64,000 bases of DNA. Source: Methanobacterium paludis. Lineage in GTDB: Archaea > Methanobacteriota > Methanobacteria > Methanobacteriales > Methanobacteriaceae. The stretch is taken from the NCBI RefSeq assembly GCF_000214725.1, contig NC_015574.1, forward strand, positions 2,295,001 to 2,359,000. The letters are read 5' to 3'. Shown here piece by piece: positions 9,471 to 19,038 of the stretch (the first letter of the stretch is position 1; every line of letters starts with the position of its first letter). The position numbers and the translations under genes were made by a program. The notes beneath the pieces are model-generated. The model was not told where the DNA came from and made no database searches. It saw nothing but the letters and a program-made list of their open reading frames with translations.

Positions 9471-9773
9471 TTAAAAAAGTTCATCACCACTTTGATGGTC
9501 GAATGCAGGATGTAGATCGAAACGTACAGCCCCCACCAGTGCTTTCCCCTTCACAGCCTTGGCAATTCTGGCTGTTCCTTCATTTCCAAACCCGGCACAT
9601 AGTTCAATGGTTGTAACCCCTTCTGCTACCAGTTTTAGGGCAACTTCTTCTGCTTCTTCGTAGTTTTTCACTCCAACCACCGAAAGTTCAACAACTGGCG
9701 AATCAATTACTGCGTTGTGTTTGTTAAAATCGTTTTCCGGTGCAACAAATATGAATGCGGCTTTAGTTGACAT
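9471..9773 (-). CDS. DUF6506 family small protein
   Basis: 100 aa. The pattern KAAFIFVAPENDFNKHNAVI, VVGVKNYEEAEEVALKLVAEGVTTIELCAGFGNEG and AVRFDLHPAF matches a small conserved family that I recall as DUF6506; assignment from memory. It looks like a cytosolic alpha/beta domain. Function unknown. The ribosome binding site is weak. Confidence 0.65.
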   Translation of the reverse strand: MSTKAAFIFVAPENDFNKHNAVIDSPVVELSVVGVKNYEEAEEVALKLVAEGVTTIELCAGFGNEGTARIAKAVKGKALVGAVRFDLHPAFDHQSGDELF

Positions 9774-10150
9774 GATATTTTATTTAATCAACACTGGCTA
9801 AATAAGGTTATCATAATGTTATTCATGATCAGGTATCACTTACGATGGTTTAAGCTCATGTTTTATTTCGATTGCAATAAGGATGTAAAATGTTTAGTTT
9901 ATGCAAATTGTTTAGTTTGGAATTTTCCAGCTTATATCATCTTTAAAAGCCGTGGGGCAGTATGTGTCCTTCAACCCATTTTAAATAGTTTTCAGTGTCG
10001 GTTTTGTGTTACCTATCTGATAGTGATTCTAAGTGTTTAGCCACAGATAGGAGAAAATAAGTCATTTGATAGTTATAATTCTGTGAATATAATTATCTAA
10101 AAAATTTCTATTTTCTTAAAATTTTATTAAAAAAGAATCTTGATTGAGGG
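9774..10150. other. Intergenic region, possible gene remnant
   Basis: About 375 bases with no supported gene. The plus strand has a 74-codon open frame (9816-10040) without a ribosome binding site or recognisable protein character. On the minus strand around 9940-9990 a short stretch reads YLKWVEGHILPHGF before stops, which may be a decayed coding fragment, but I cannot name it. Confidence 0.35.
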
Positions 10151-10939
10151 TTATTTTAACAGGAAAACTTCCTCTGGCAGAGCTCCGTTGGTTATCCATC
10201 TTCTTAAAACCTTGTTGAAAAGATTTGGATATTCTAAATTCCACATATGTCCCACTTTGGGGGCAGTTATTCCCTTTGCGTTTGGTAAAACTTTAATCAG
10301 ATCTTCGGCTGATTCTTTTATGACTTTGTACTCCTTCTCACCGGCCATCACCAGTACAGGAACATCTGCATTTTCCAGCCCGGAGGGCATCTGGAAGAGC
10401 ATGTTTTCGTGCAGTATCCTGTCCAGAGAGTCTGGTTTGATTAGGCGTGTGGATTCTTTGAACTCTTTGAAGTAACTCTTGGATATGTTGTAGGTTCTCA
10501 TGTTGGCCTTTATAAAAAAATCAGTATCTTTCACAGGCACATAAGCCTTGAAAGCATAGTCCAGAAGTTTCAGCATTGTTTCAGTATGCGGGATGCTTTG
10601 GACAAGGGTTCCGCTAATTAACACGTGATCCACCACTTCAGGAGCTGTGCTGAGAATTTCCAGAATTAACTGCCCGCCCAGTGATATTCCCACAAGATGA
10701 GCCCGCCCTCCGTGAGCACGGGTTCTTATAATATCAACCACCATCTCAGCAGCACTTTTCATGGTGAACGGCTTCACATCCACACTTTTTCCGTGTTCAG
10801 GAAGGTCCAAGATCAGTAAATGGTAGTCTTTAAAGGCTTCAAGCTGTTCCGTCCACATCCAGCCAGATATTCCACCACCATGGAGGAATATTATGGTTTC
10901 ACTGTTTTCCTGGCCCCTTTCTTCAACGTACAAATTCAT
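10151..10939 (-). CDS. Alpha/beta-hydrolase
   Basis: 262 aa. FLHGGGISGWMW forms the oxyanion-hole HGG region, DLPEHGKS follows, and the nucleophile elbow is GISLGG (Ser near residue 105). Asp is likely in VLVMAGEKEYKV and the catalytic His in KVGHMWNLE. Ester or lactone hydrolase of unknown substrate. It stands alone; no clear Shine-Dalgarno, so the message may be nearly leaderless. Confidence 0.8.
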   Translation of the reverse strand: MNLYVEERGQENSETIIFLHGGGISGWMWTEQLEAFKDYHLLILDLPEHGKSVDVKPFTMKSAAEMVVDIIRTRAHGGRAHLVGISLGGQLILEILSTAPEVVDHVLISGTLVQSIPHTETMLKLLDYAFKAYVPVKDTDFFIKANMRTYNISKSYFKEFKESTRLIKPDSLDRILHENMLFQMPSGLENADVPVLVMAGEKEYKVIKESAEDLIKVLPNAKGITAPKVGHMWNLEYPNLFNKVLRRWITNGALPEEVFLLK

Positions 10940-11135
10940 GATTATGCTTGTTTTTAATTAAATTTAAGTTTAGTTTCAATATTCTTGGATTTTTTTTAGC
11001 CCAGTTTTTAGGACGTACTTATCAAAGTTATTGAACATTCCCTTTAATCGTTTCAGTGCACAAATAAATGATTTAATAAATAAAATGAAAAAATAAAAGA
11101 GTTTTTTTTATGTGATTGCTACAATTTCATTTTTT

Positions 11136-11702
11136 TCAACTTAATTTTTTAATTAACGTAGCTACATTAAACCCAAACTTCCTTATAGCCTTCATTCCCT
11201 CCTTATCATCCTGCACTTCTCCTGGTGCCCATCCAAAAACCATATTCCAACTATTTGAACCTGGAACAATCATATCATTAATGAAAAAGAACATTAACAT
11301 TTCTTGTATAGTAGATGTGTGACCGCCTCTACGTGCAACAGCTATGGGGCCGCCAATTTTCCCTGATAAAAAATTATCATTAGATCCTGAGACCATTCCT
11401 ATTCTCTGCAATGCGGACATCATATCTCCACGTGCTGTTCCAAAATAAACCGGAGTTCCAACAATAAAGCCTTCAGATTCTCTAATTTTATTTATAATAT
11501 CATTTAATCCGTCATTAATGCTGCATTCATTCAATTCATCACATTTTTTACAAGCAACACATGATTTGAATTCTTTACCTGCAAATGATATTATTTCAGT
11601 TTCTAAACCTTCATCCGTTATTACATCAGCACATTCCTCTAAAACTTGATATGTATTACCATTCGGACGTGGACTGGCACATAATAAAAGAACTTTTTTC
11701 AT
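11136..11702 (-). CDS. Iron-sulfur flavoprotein / NADPH-dependent FMN reductase
   Basis: 188 aa. CASPRPNGNTYQVLEE is the flavodoxin-like FMN phosphate loop. The compact motif CVACKKC plus a fourth Cys in ELNECSI is the [4Fe-4S] site of the methanogen iron-sulfur flavoprotein (Isf) family, electron carriers linked to ferredoxin and oxygen detoxification. GTPVYFGTARGDM contacts the flavin. Strong AGAGGTGA ribosome binding site. Single-gene unit. Confidence 0.85.
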   Translation of the reverse strand: MKKVLLLCASPRPNGNTYQVLEECADVITDEGLETEIISFAGKEFKSCVACKKCDELNECSINDGLNDIINKIRESEGFIVGTPVYFGTARGDMMSALQRIGMVSGSNDNFLSGKIGGPIAVARRGGHTSTIQEMLMFFFINDMIVPGSNSWNMVFGWAPGEVQDDKEGMKAIRKFGFNVATLIKKLS

Positions 11703-12155
11703 ATAACTTCACCTCTTAACTTATTAATGTTCCCTTTATCTTTATGTGGGCTTGAATTAATTGCTATTACTCTCATTCTTCTCTGACGAGCAACTGCACA
11801 ATTCAACTCTTGTAACACAGGCCATGAGGTTCAGCAGAGTTTTAAAAACTGCAGAATGGATCAAAACCATTGAATAACCCATATATAGATATATACTGTA
11901 TTTTCAGGTTATGTATTAAAAAAATAAATATTTTCTTAGGAATGAGTTGCACCTATGATAAGGCAAATAATAATGATTATGTATTTAATATAAAATAGTG
12001 AGCACATAAAATATAGTCCCAGTTAACAATTCAGAGATGGTTTTGGAAACATTTAATTTGAAATAAAGTTTGGAGGATCATTTCAAGCCCCATTAATTTA
12101 TTCATAATGAATTATTTTAAGAAAAAGTAGATCAGTCTTAATGAGGTTATATCTG
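11703..12155. other. Intergenic region at the edge of the AT-rich accessory block
   Basis: About 450 bases, AT-rich, between divergent Isf and ppx genes. It should hold both promoters; ATATATAGATATATACTG near 11880-11900 could supply TATA elements. No coding frame or RNA recognised. Confidence 0.4.
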
Positions 12156-13064
12156 ATGTTGTACGGAGTCGTAGATATTGGTTCAAACACAGTTAAATTG
12201 AATGTTTATCGTTATGAAAACAGTGACATAAACGTTATGTTTTCAAAAAAAGAGAATTTGGGTTTAGTCTTTTATATAAAGAAAGGAAAATTAGCTAATG
12301 AGGGTATTGAAAAGTTGGTTTCTGTTCTTAAAGAAATAAAAAACGATTTGGACTATCTCAAAATAAAAAATTACAGATTCTTTTCTACTGCTTCATTGAG
12401 AAATATTGAAAACCGTGCTGATGTTATTCAGATTATTGAAGATAAAGTCCATATTGAAATTGATATGTTATCCGGTAAGGAAGAGGGAACATTAAGCTTT
12501 TGTGGATCTATTTCTACTATTAAAAAGGATAACGGGGTTTTAATTGATGTAGGTGGGGGCAGTACTGAAATCGTGCTTTTTAGCAATAGAAAAATAAAGG
12601 AAAAGTATAGTATTCCCATTGGTTCTTTAAAAATTTATAACAATTATGTTTCTGAGCTGATACCCACCGAAGAAGAGAGTAATCTGATTAAAGAAAAAAT
12701 ACACTCTAAATTAGATAAAATTGGTTTTAATGAAGAAAAAATTCGTTTCATGTGTGGTGTGGGTGGAAATATTCGTACCATTGAAAAAATGCTAATGGAT
12801 TTACATTTACATGATAATAAAGATGATTTAATAGATGTTAAGTTATTAAAACAGCTTAAAGAAGAGTTGAACCATAACAACAAGGATACCTATAACAAAA
12901 TATTACATGTTAAACCATCTAGAATCCATACTCTAGTTCCCTCTTTGATAATAGTTGAATCAATTGCTTCTTATTTTGAATGTGAAGAACTACAAATCAG
13001 TGAATTTAGTGTTAGAGAAGGCTATTTATTTAAAAAAATGTTAAATAGGTGCCAAAATGTCTGA
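12156..13064 (+). CDS. ppx: Ppx/GppA family exopolyphosphatase
   Basis: 302 aa of the ASKHA fold. GVVDIGSNTVKLNVY (phosphate-1 loop) and GVLIDVGGGSTEIVLF (phosphate-2 loop) are clear, with MLSGKEEG between them. The family hydrolyses polyphosphate or pppGpp; the directly coupled polyphosphate kinase favours exopolyphosphatase. GAGGT lies 8 nt before ATG 12156, so I prefer this start to the ATG at 12141. The gene overlaps ppk by 8 bp, so the pair is translationally coupled. Notably AT-rich. Confidence 0.85.
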   Translation: MLYGVVDIGSNTVKLNVYRYENSDINVMFSKKENLGLVFYIKKGKLANEGIEKLVSVLKEIKNDLDYLKIKNYRFFSTASLRNIENRADVIQIIEDKVHIEIDMLSGKEEGTLSFCGSISTIKKDNGVLIDVGGGSTEIVLFSNRKIKEKYSIPIGSLKIYNNYVSELIPTEEESNLIKEKIHSKLDKIGFNEEKIRFMCGVGGNIRTIEKMLMDLHLHDNKDDLIDVKLLKQLKEELNHNNKDTYNKILHVKPSRIHTLVPSLIIVESIASYFECEELQISEFSVREGYLFKKMLNRCQNV

Positions 13065-15189
13065 AAAGGACTATAGTTACACCCAAAACCGTGAGTTATC
13101 CTGGTTAAGATTTAATGATCGTGTTTTAGAAGAAGCAGAGGATGCTTCTGTTCCTTTATTAGAACGTTTGAAATACGTATCAATTTTTACAAGCAATTTA
13201 GACGAATTTTATATGGTTAGATGTGGAAGTCTATACGATCTATCCCTCATTAATGAGGATTATGTTGATAATAAAACTGGTTTAAGTGCACAAGATCAGC
13301 TGGATGCTATTTATGATAGGTCCAAATTCTTATATAAACGTAGAGATGAGGTATTTAAATCTGTCAATTCTCTCCTAAAAGAGCAGGGCATTTATGATTT
13401 GGATTTTGGGGATTTGACTAAAAGTGAAACTAAATTTATTAATAAATATTTCTTCAATTATATTTTTCCAGTTTTATCTCCCCAAATCATCGATGTTCAA
13501 CATCCTTTTCCTCATCTATTAAACAAATCCTTAAATGTTATATGTATAGTGAAAAATAAAGAGGGCAAAAACTTATATGGACTTATTCCTATCCCCTCAT
13601 CTTTACCTAAGCTTGTTTATTCTCCCAACGAGGGAATGCGTTTTATTTTGATAGAAAAAATAATATATGAATATGCTAATGAAATCTTTTCAAATTATAA
13701 AATAGAATTTAAAACCATTGTTTCTGTGACTAGAAATGCAGATATTGCTTTATCTAATTCCCAAATTGATGAAGATGAAGATTACAGGGGGTACATGAAA
13801 AAAATTTTAAAGAAAAGAACTCGTTTAGCACCAATAAGATTAGAATTCTACAAATATTCTGACTCAAAATTAACAAAATTTTTATCTAATCAGTTAAATA
13901 TTGAAAAAAATCAAGTACAAATCTCCAATACTCCTTTAGATATGATTTATGTACTTGAATTATGTGATCATATTAAAGATGTAAATCAATTGATCTTCCA
14001 TAAATTATCCTTTAATCCCTATTATCCCAAAATACCAAAAACCGTTAAAGAAGGAAAGCTTATTTCTCAGTTAAAAAAGAGAGATATTTTACTTTTTTAT
14101 CCATATGAATCTATGGAACCATTTTTAAGTCTATTGAAAGAAGCAGCTAATGATGAAAACGTAATATCCATCCAAATTACAATTTACAGGCTAGCCAGGT
14201 CTTCATCAGTGATAAAATATTTATTAGAAGCATGTGAAAATGGAAAAGATGTAACTGCTTTAATTGAACTTAGAGCTAGATTTGATGAAGAAAGGAATAT
14301 TCATTATGCGGGTTTATTAGAAGAAGCTGGTTGTAGGGTTTTGTACGGTTTTGAAGAGTACAAAGTGCATTCAAAAATTTGTTTAATCACGCGAAAAGAG
14401 AGGAATAAAATTCAATATATTACCCAACTAGGAACTGGTAATTACAATGAAAAAACCTGTAAACTATACACTGATCTAAGTTTTATTACCGCAAATCAGG
14501 CAATTGGCGAAGATGCAATGTTATTTTTCAAAAACATGGCAATTTCCAATTTAAACGGTGAGTATAACAAGTTGTTCGTTGCGCCTTTTAGATTAAAACC
14601 TAAATTAATCGAAAAAATTAATATGGAAATAGAGAATGCCCGGAATAATCGTCCAGCTAATATTATCATGAAAATGAATTCTTTAACAGATAGGGAATTG
14701 ATCGACATGTTAAGTAACGCTTCTAATGCCGGTGTGAAAATTAGATTAATAGTTAGGGGTATTTGTTGTTTGGTTCCGGGATTACCGGGTAAAACTGAAA
14801 ATATAGAGGTCATTAGTATTGTAGGTAGGTTCTTAGAACACGCCAGGATTTATTGTTTTGGTACTGGAAAAGACGTTTCAATATATTTATCGAGTGGCGA
14901 TCTAATGACGAGAAATACTGAAAAACGAGTTGAAATTACTTTTCCTATTGAAAATTCAATTTTAAAGAAAAAAATTATCCATATATTGGATATTATGCTT
15001 AATGACAATGTTAAAGCTAGAAAAATTAATGATAAAGGAGAATATGAAAGGGTTATTAGAAGTGTTGATTTAATTGATTCTCAATATTATTTTATGCAGG
15101 AGGATCTCTCACAAATTGAAGAAGAACCAATTGTAAAAGAATCATTTTTCTCTAAACTAAAAAATTTATTTAAAATGATTGGGAAATAG
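13057..15189 (+). CDS. ppk1: Polyphosphate kinase 1
   Basis: 710 aa, full length for PPK1. Order: N-terminal helical domain (RELSWLRFNDRVLEEA, FTSNLDEFYMVR), head domain, and two PLD-like C-terminal domains. The phospho-acceptor His sits in KVHSKICL (His438) and the second conserved His in LEHARIYCFG (His595), matching the catalytic pair of bacterial PPK1. It makes polyphosphate from ATP reversibly at the membrane. Coupled to ppx by overlap. PPK1 is mainly bacterial and patchy in methanogens, and this AT-rich copy could have been acquired by transfer (inference). Confidence 0.93.
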   Translation: MSEKDYSYTQNRELSWLRFNDRVLEEAEDASVPLLERLKYVSIFTSNLDEFYMVRCGSLYDLSLINEDYVDNKTGLSAQDQLDAIYDRSKFLYKRRDEVFKSVNSLLKEQGIYDLDFGDLTKSETKFINKYFFNYIFPVLSPQIIDVQHPFPHLLNKSLNVICIVKNKEGKNLYGLIPIPSSLPKLVYSPNEGMRFILIEKIIYEYANEIFSNYKIEFKTIVSVTRNADIALSNSQIDEDEDYRGYMKKILKKRTRLAPIRLEFYKYSDSKLTKFLSNQLNIEKNQVQISNTPLDMIYVLELCDHIKDVNQLIFHKLSFNPYYPKIPKTVKEGKLISQLKKRDILLFYPYESMEPFLSLLKEAANDENVISIQITIYRLARSSSVIKYLLEACENGKDVTALIELRARFDEERNIHYAGLLEEAGCRVLYGFEEYKVHSKICLITRKERNKIQYITQLGTGNYNEKTCKLYTDLSFITANQAIGEDAMLFFKNMAISNLNGEYNKLFVAPFRLKPKLIEKINMEIENARNNRPANIIMKMNSLTDRELIDMLSNASNAGVKIRLIVRGICCLVPGLPGKTENIEVISIVGRFLEHARIYCFGTGKDVSIYLSSGDLMTRNTEKRVEITFPIENSILKKKIIHILDIMLNDNVKARKINDKGEYERVIRSVDLIDSQYYFMQEDLSQIEEEPIVKESFFSKLKNLFKMIGK

Positions 15190-15242
15190 TTTGATTGAGA
15201 ATAATAACTTTCCACTCATAACTAAACTTTATTGGCCGTAAA

Positions 15243-15707
15243 TCAGAATATCACACTGAATTTACGAATCAAATCCCCTATCTTCTTATCCCTACTTTTA
15301 TTCCAGACCACGACCTCTGTTCCAATAATGCTTCCCCCTTTGGATTGACAGATGTCTTTAATCTTGTCTATAGCTTTATTTCCACCTGTCCAGTTAAATG
15401 GCAATCCCTTGGTTACAAAAGCTGCAATTTTTTTATTTTGAAGTGAGGGAATCTGCTCTAGATAAGCCTTCATGGCAGGTGCCAGGGAAAATGCATGCAC
15501 AGGAGATCCAAATATCAATGCATCATATTTTTCCACATCAGGTAGAGTTTCAAATTTAATATCCTTTGAACCCGGGTGCACTTCACCTTCAGGGACAATT
15601 CTTTCTATTTCAACTTCTTTTCCCTCTTCCTGGAACTTTTCTTGAAGCTTCTGGGCTACAGAATACGTATGTTCAGTCTGAGAATATACTACAATTCCTA
15701 TTTTCAT
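15243..15707 (-). CDS. Flavodoxin
   Basis: 154 aa. The FMN phosphate loop is VVYSQTEHTYSVAQ (residues 6-19), with GSPVHAFSLAPAM as the second FMN loop and KIAAFVTKGLPFNWTGG after it. Low-potential electron carrier or flavodoxin-like reductase in the cytosol. The gene converges with ppk and starts 64 nt after the candidate defence cassette ends, on the same strand; the link to that cassette is probably accidental. Confidence 0.82.
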   Translation of the reverse strand: MKIGIVVYSQTEHTYSVAQKLQEKFQEEGKEVEIERIVPEGEVHPGSKDIKFETLPDVEKYDALIFGSPVHAFSLAPAMKAYLEQIPSLQNKKIAAFVTKGLPFNWTGGNKAIDKIKDICQSKGGSIIGTEVVVWNKSRDKKIGDLIRKFSVIF

Positions 15708-15771
15708 GATAATATATTATGAAGTTTTTAATTAAAATCTATTTACTAATAAAAATGACTTTTGTACTTCA

Positions 15772-16956
15772 TTAAGTTTGATAATTTGGATTATACAATT
15801 TAGCAGGCACTGTAAAATATTCCGGATTTCCATGTCCTAACTCCCTCTCTAGGATATCATCAGTGAAAATATCTGGAAAATTAGCAATTAAAAAATATTT
15901 TAAGATCCCGCTTCGGTCAGTTGATAATCTTTCACGACTCACATCCCAACAAATGTTGATATAAACACCATTAAGGTATTTTTCTCCCCATCCTTTAGAT
16001 TTTTGTAATAAATTATCTAATTCCCCTATTGTTTTTATATTAACCTTTTTTAACATTTGAATTTCTTTATAAACCATACCTGCAAGCCCAACTTTAATTC
16101 CTAAAGATTCAATGAAATTTGTCCAGTAATCAACAGTTATTGAAGCTTCGAGATAAAAAACCAGGGAATCTATATTTATTTCGGTTTCTGATCCATTAAA
16201 ATCCATTTTCTGTTTGTATTCTTTTGATTCAGCTTCACCTTCATAAACAATAACTTTAAGAGGTTCTATTATCATTTCATCTTCTTTGGCACTATTTTTA
16301 ATTTTAGGAGGAGGAATATTAAAGGCAGATTCAAAAATTTCGGGAAATTCATCTTTGAGAGATTTTAGAACTTCATGAGCAATTTGACGGATAGTTGTCA
16401 ATTCAGCACCCATTATATATCCTTCTCCTGCATTATTAGCATACATCCATCCTATGGACTCATTTCTAGTTAAATTAACATATTCTTCATTTAATTCTGA
16501 ATCAACATGCGCTCCTCCATCTTTATTGGAGACTGTTAGAATCAAATTCTTGCGAGTGAAAGGATTTTTATTTGAATCTTCAAGAACAATTAATTCATTC
16601 CACCATTTACTAAAAGTGATTTTGCCATTCAAATATCTACTCGAATCTTCATCCAATGGGGCAAAAAATTCGTCTCCCTTTGGTCTTTTCATAATTTTAA
16701 TAAGACCCATATAAGGAAATGGATTTCGTGAATCATAATCCAATGAAGTATCATAAAATAATATGTCTTTTTTCCCCAACTGAGTTAATAAGGAATGTGA
16801 GCGTGCATCATGAAGCAAAACACGAATTCTAAGGGCAATGTTTTTTGCTTCGATCTTAAATCCTTCATCAAATAATTGACATGAATTTAATAATAATTGA
16901 ATTTGATCCTTAAGTTGAGACTTTAAATCCTCTTCACTTTGCTTAACTTTTGCCAT
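15772..16956 (-). CDS. Two-domain protein of unknown function, last gene of candidate defence cassette
   Basis: 394 aa, soluble. The N-terminal half (to about residue 220) has the pattern IALRIRVLLHDARSHSLLTQLG, then NLILTVSNKDGGAHVDSELNEEY and TTIRQIAHEVLKSLKDE. I recall the same pattern in widespread uncharacterised bacterial proteins of about 220 aa. The C-terminal 180 aa (IVYEGEAESKEYKQ, INIDSLVFYLEASITVDYW, TIGELDNLLQKSKGWGEKYL) look like an added domain. No Walker, nuclease or protease motif is evident. GAGGA ribosome binding site upstream of ATG 16956; 46 nt after the preceding gene, so likely the same transcript. Confidence 0.65.
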   Translation of the reverse strand: MAKVKQSEEDLKSQLKDQIQLLLNSCQLFDEGFKIEAKNIALRIRVLLHDARSHSLLTQLGKKDILFYDTSLDYDSRNPFPYMGLIKIMKRPKGDEFFAPLDEDSSRYLNGKITFSKWWNELIVLEDSNKNPFTRKNLILTVSNKDGGAHVDSELNEEYVNLTRNESIGWMYANNAGEGYIMGAELTTIRQIAHEVLKSLKDEFPEIFESAFNIPPPKIKNSAKEDEMIIEPLKVIVYEGEAESKEYKQKMDFNGSETEINIDSLVFYLEASITVDYWTNFIESLGIKVGLAGMVYKEIQMLKKVNIKTIGELDNLLQKSKGWGEKYLNGVYINICWDVSRERLSTDRSGILKYFLIANFPDIFTDDILERELGHGNPEYFTVPAKLYNPNYQT

Positions 16957-17002
16957 TTCAAATCCTCTTCAGAGAGCTAAAAAATATTTAAATTAAAAAT
17001 TA

Positions 17003-17554
17003 TTATTTGTTTCCATGCTTTATGAAATATTCTTCTTCTGCAACCTCTATATTTCTTTTAACAATTTTTTCAACTCTTTTTTTTACTTTACTGAATGTAT
17101 TCCAAGTTATTTTTCTGAAACTGCATCTTACACAACTCCAACTGTACCAGTAAAATTTATCTGACTGTTCCAGTTCTGTTTTACATATAGGGCATCTTGG
17201 AGTGTTTTCAATGTAAATAGATGGTTTTTTATCTGGAAAAGGTCCGGGATTAGGTGTTCGAGCCTTCCAAATCACACCATCATATTCCCACTCTCCAACA
17301 TTGATCCAACCGAAGGTAGGCACAATCCCATAAGGCGAATGATAAAATGACATTTTTCTACGAATGGATATAGTAATAATCCAAAGCAAAAGCAAAATAG
17401 CTAAAAAAATCCAAATTTCTTTTGGAATATTATAAATTACTGCAATCCAATCTTTGTTTGTAAAAATAGCGTAGATATAAGGTAAAATTAAAGTTAATAA
17501 AGCAGCGCCAACCGGAGAACGATAACTTTCAGTTAAAAATTTTTTAATTGTCAT
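17003..17554 (-). CDS. Two-TM protein with C-terminal zinc ribbon, unknown
   Basis: 183 aa. Two hydrophobic helices (about residues 13-31 and 47-64) are followed by a cytosolic part with CPIC...CVRC spaced as a zinc ribbon (two CxxC knuckles about 18 residues apart), and a basic helical tail. Small two-TM proteins are common membrane-perturbing effectors in phage-defence operons, so that role is possible here, but nothing in the sequence proves it. It lies 121 nt downstream of the TIR-like gene. Confidence 0.6.
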   Translation of the reverse strand: MTIKKFLTESYRSPVGAALLTLILPYIYAIFTNKDWIAVIYNIPKEIWIFLAILLLLWIITISIRRKMSFYHSPYGIVPTFGWINVGEWEYDGVIWKARTPNPGPFPDKKPSIYIENTPRCPICKTELEQSDKFYWYSWSCVRCSFRKITWNTFSKVKKRVEKIVKRNIEVAEEEYFIKHGNK

Positions 17555-17675
17555 GATTCATTCTTTTGTGTTGATTAATAATAAATAATCGCCCTTAATT
17601 AATAGATCATGCTATTTAAAAGCCCAAATACCTAGAATAAAGCAATAGAAATAAATTTTTTAATTGATTAAACCT

Positions 17676-18230
17676 TTATTTAATCATCACCGGACCGTTT
17701 TGTGAATAATTATTTGATTTTTGTTTTAATTTATGGTACTTTTGAACATCTTGAATCCAAACATCAATTTGTGATTTAATTGGATTTTTAAATAACTCTT
17801 CAGGATTACTTGAATCAATATTAGTAACTTTCCATTCATGTATCTCTGGATCAAACATGCCCTCAGCAATTAATTTTTTCTCTTTTAAGATTAATAGAGG
17901 TAATCCAAGTTGATACGCCATTGCTCCCTCAATTTGTGTCCAAACAGTAGCAAAATATTGATCTTCAAATTTTTCTTGCTCATCACTTCCTTCCCTATAA
18001 ATTCCTTCTTTTGAATGAAAACGTTCCATAGCTAATATTATAGCCCCATTAACTTCTTGCATCTTTTCTTGGATAGGGATCAATGGACTTTTATTTGAAT
18101 AAAAAGTAGTACCTAATGTTTCTGCAATAATATTTTTATTATCAAGATATTTGACAAGATTATCCACATAATTTTGTTGCATATTGTTATGAGGCTTGCC
18201 TACACTCAAGAATGTAGATATTTTTTCCAT
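17676..18230 (-). CDS. TIR / nucleoside deoxyribosyltransferase-like protein
   Basis: 184 aa. STFLSVGKPHN starts a first beta strand; NGAIILAMERFHSKEG and VWTQIEGAMAYQLGLPLLIL follow. The layout (strand, helix, a strand with a conserved acidic residue, then a Glu on a helix before a hydrophobic strand, here Glu101) resembles the NDT2/TIR/SLOG group that cleaves N-glycosidic bonds or NAD. I infer the fold from this pattern only. AGGAGAG lies 6 nt upstream of ATG 18230. It begins 36 nt after the HEPN-like gene and is probably co-transcribed. Confidence 0.6.
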   Translation of the reverse strand: MEKISTFLSVGKPHNNMQQNYVDNLVKYLDNKNIIAETLGTTFYSNKSPLIPIQEKMQEVNGAIILAMERFHSKEGIYREGSDEQEKFEDQYFATVWTQIEGAMAYQLGLPLLILKEKKLIAEGMFDPEIHEWKVTNIDSSNPEELFKNPIKSQIDVWIQDVQKYHKLKQKSNNYSQNGPVMIK

Positions 18231-18266
18231 AAAAATCTCTCCTAACAAAATTTTCTGTTATAATAA

Positions 18267-19013
18267 TTAAAAAATAGTCTTAATAACTTTATTAACGCCA
18301 TTGATTAATTCTTCAACTTCATCATGAGTTGGATCTCTCTCTTTTTTATGAGAACAATAGTTTCGAATATCCCCTAATCTTTGAATCTGGCGCCAATTTG
18401 GTAAATCTAATATTTCATTATCTTTAAGCGCTTGATTATAATTATCAATAGTTGGGTTTTTCTTTTTGAGTTTTACTCCATGATTATTACATACTTCTGC
18501 TAAATGACTTTCAAGAACAACTCCGGCTACTGCACCCGCTGCCCTTAAATGTTTTGCTTTCAACAAAGATTCTGCTGCATCTATTTCATTATCAAACAAA
18601 TCTGCCCTTAAAACACCTTTAACATCTGAAAGAAGAGAATCAATTCGAGTATTAGCAGAAGTTAATATTGAAAGTTGTTGCAAAAATTTGCGTACGATAA
18701 TGCCTTCATGATCAAAAGCATCCCACGACGAATTTTTTCTGCCCTGAGTAACCCTTAAACCCAATAAATAATCACTAATACCATAAGTTGTAATGTTAAT
18801 TTCTTTGCGTTTCTCTATTTGGTATAGTTCCTCAAATTCCTTAATACGATCCGGCAGTAATTGCCTTACTAAATTTAGAGACTTTGTATACCATTGCTGG
18901 TATCGCGTTGGAGATCGTTTAAGAGTACTTTCTTCACTGCATTCTAATAAAGAACTGCCTTCTTTAACTAAATCATTTAATTCCTTTTTAATTGAGTCTT
19001 TAGAATTTTTCAT
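18267..19013 (-). CDS. HEPN-like protein linked to OLD nuclease
   Basis: 248 aa, mostly helical. The C-terminal half reads ESLLKAKHLRAAGAVAGVVLESHLAEVC and then DIRNYCSHKKERDPT. The R-x4-H element at about residues 217-222 is the signature of HEPN ribonucleases and related four-helix proteins, and the preceding helix pair fits the fold. The N-terminal half (YQQWYTKSLNLVRQLLPDRIKEFEELY) is a helical region of unknown role. ATG 19013 is preceded by TTGGAG at 8 nt; a longer reading to 19097 would overlap the OLD gene. It follows the OLD stop by 25 nt. Confidence 0.68.
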   Translation of the reverse strand: MKNSKDSIKKELNDLVKEGSSLLECSEESTLKRSPTRYQQWYTKSLNLVRQLLPDRIKEFEELYQIEKRKEINITTYGISDYLLGLRVTQGRKNSSWDAFDHEGIIVRKFLQQLSILTSANTRIDSLLSDVKGVLRADLFDNEIDAAESLLKAKHLRAAGAVAGVVLESHLAEVCNNHGVKLKKKNPTIDNYNQALKDNEILDLPNWRQIQRLGDIRNYCSHKKERDPTHDEVEELINGVNKVIKTIF

Positions 19014-19038
19014 AAATTTAACTCCAAGATACCCTATA

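Noticed and set aside
9816..10040. Plus-strand 74-codon open frame
   Set aside because: No ribosome binding site, Cys/Phe-rich composition typical of non-coding DNA, no recognisable domain.
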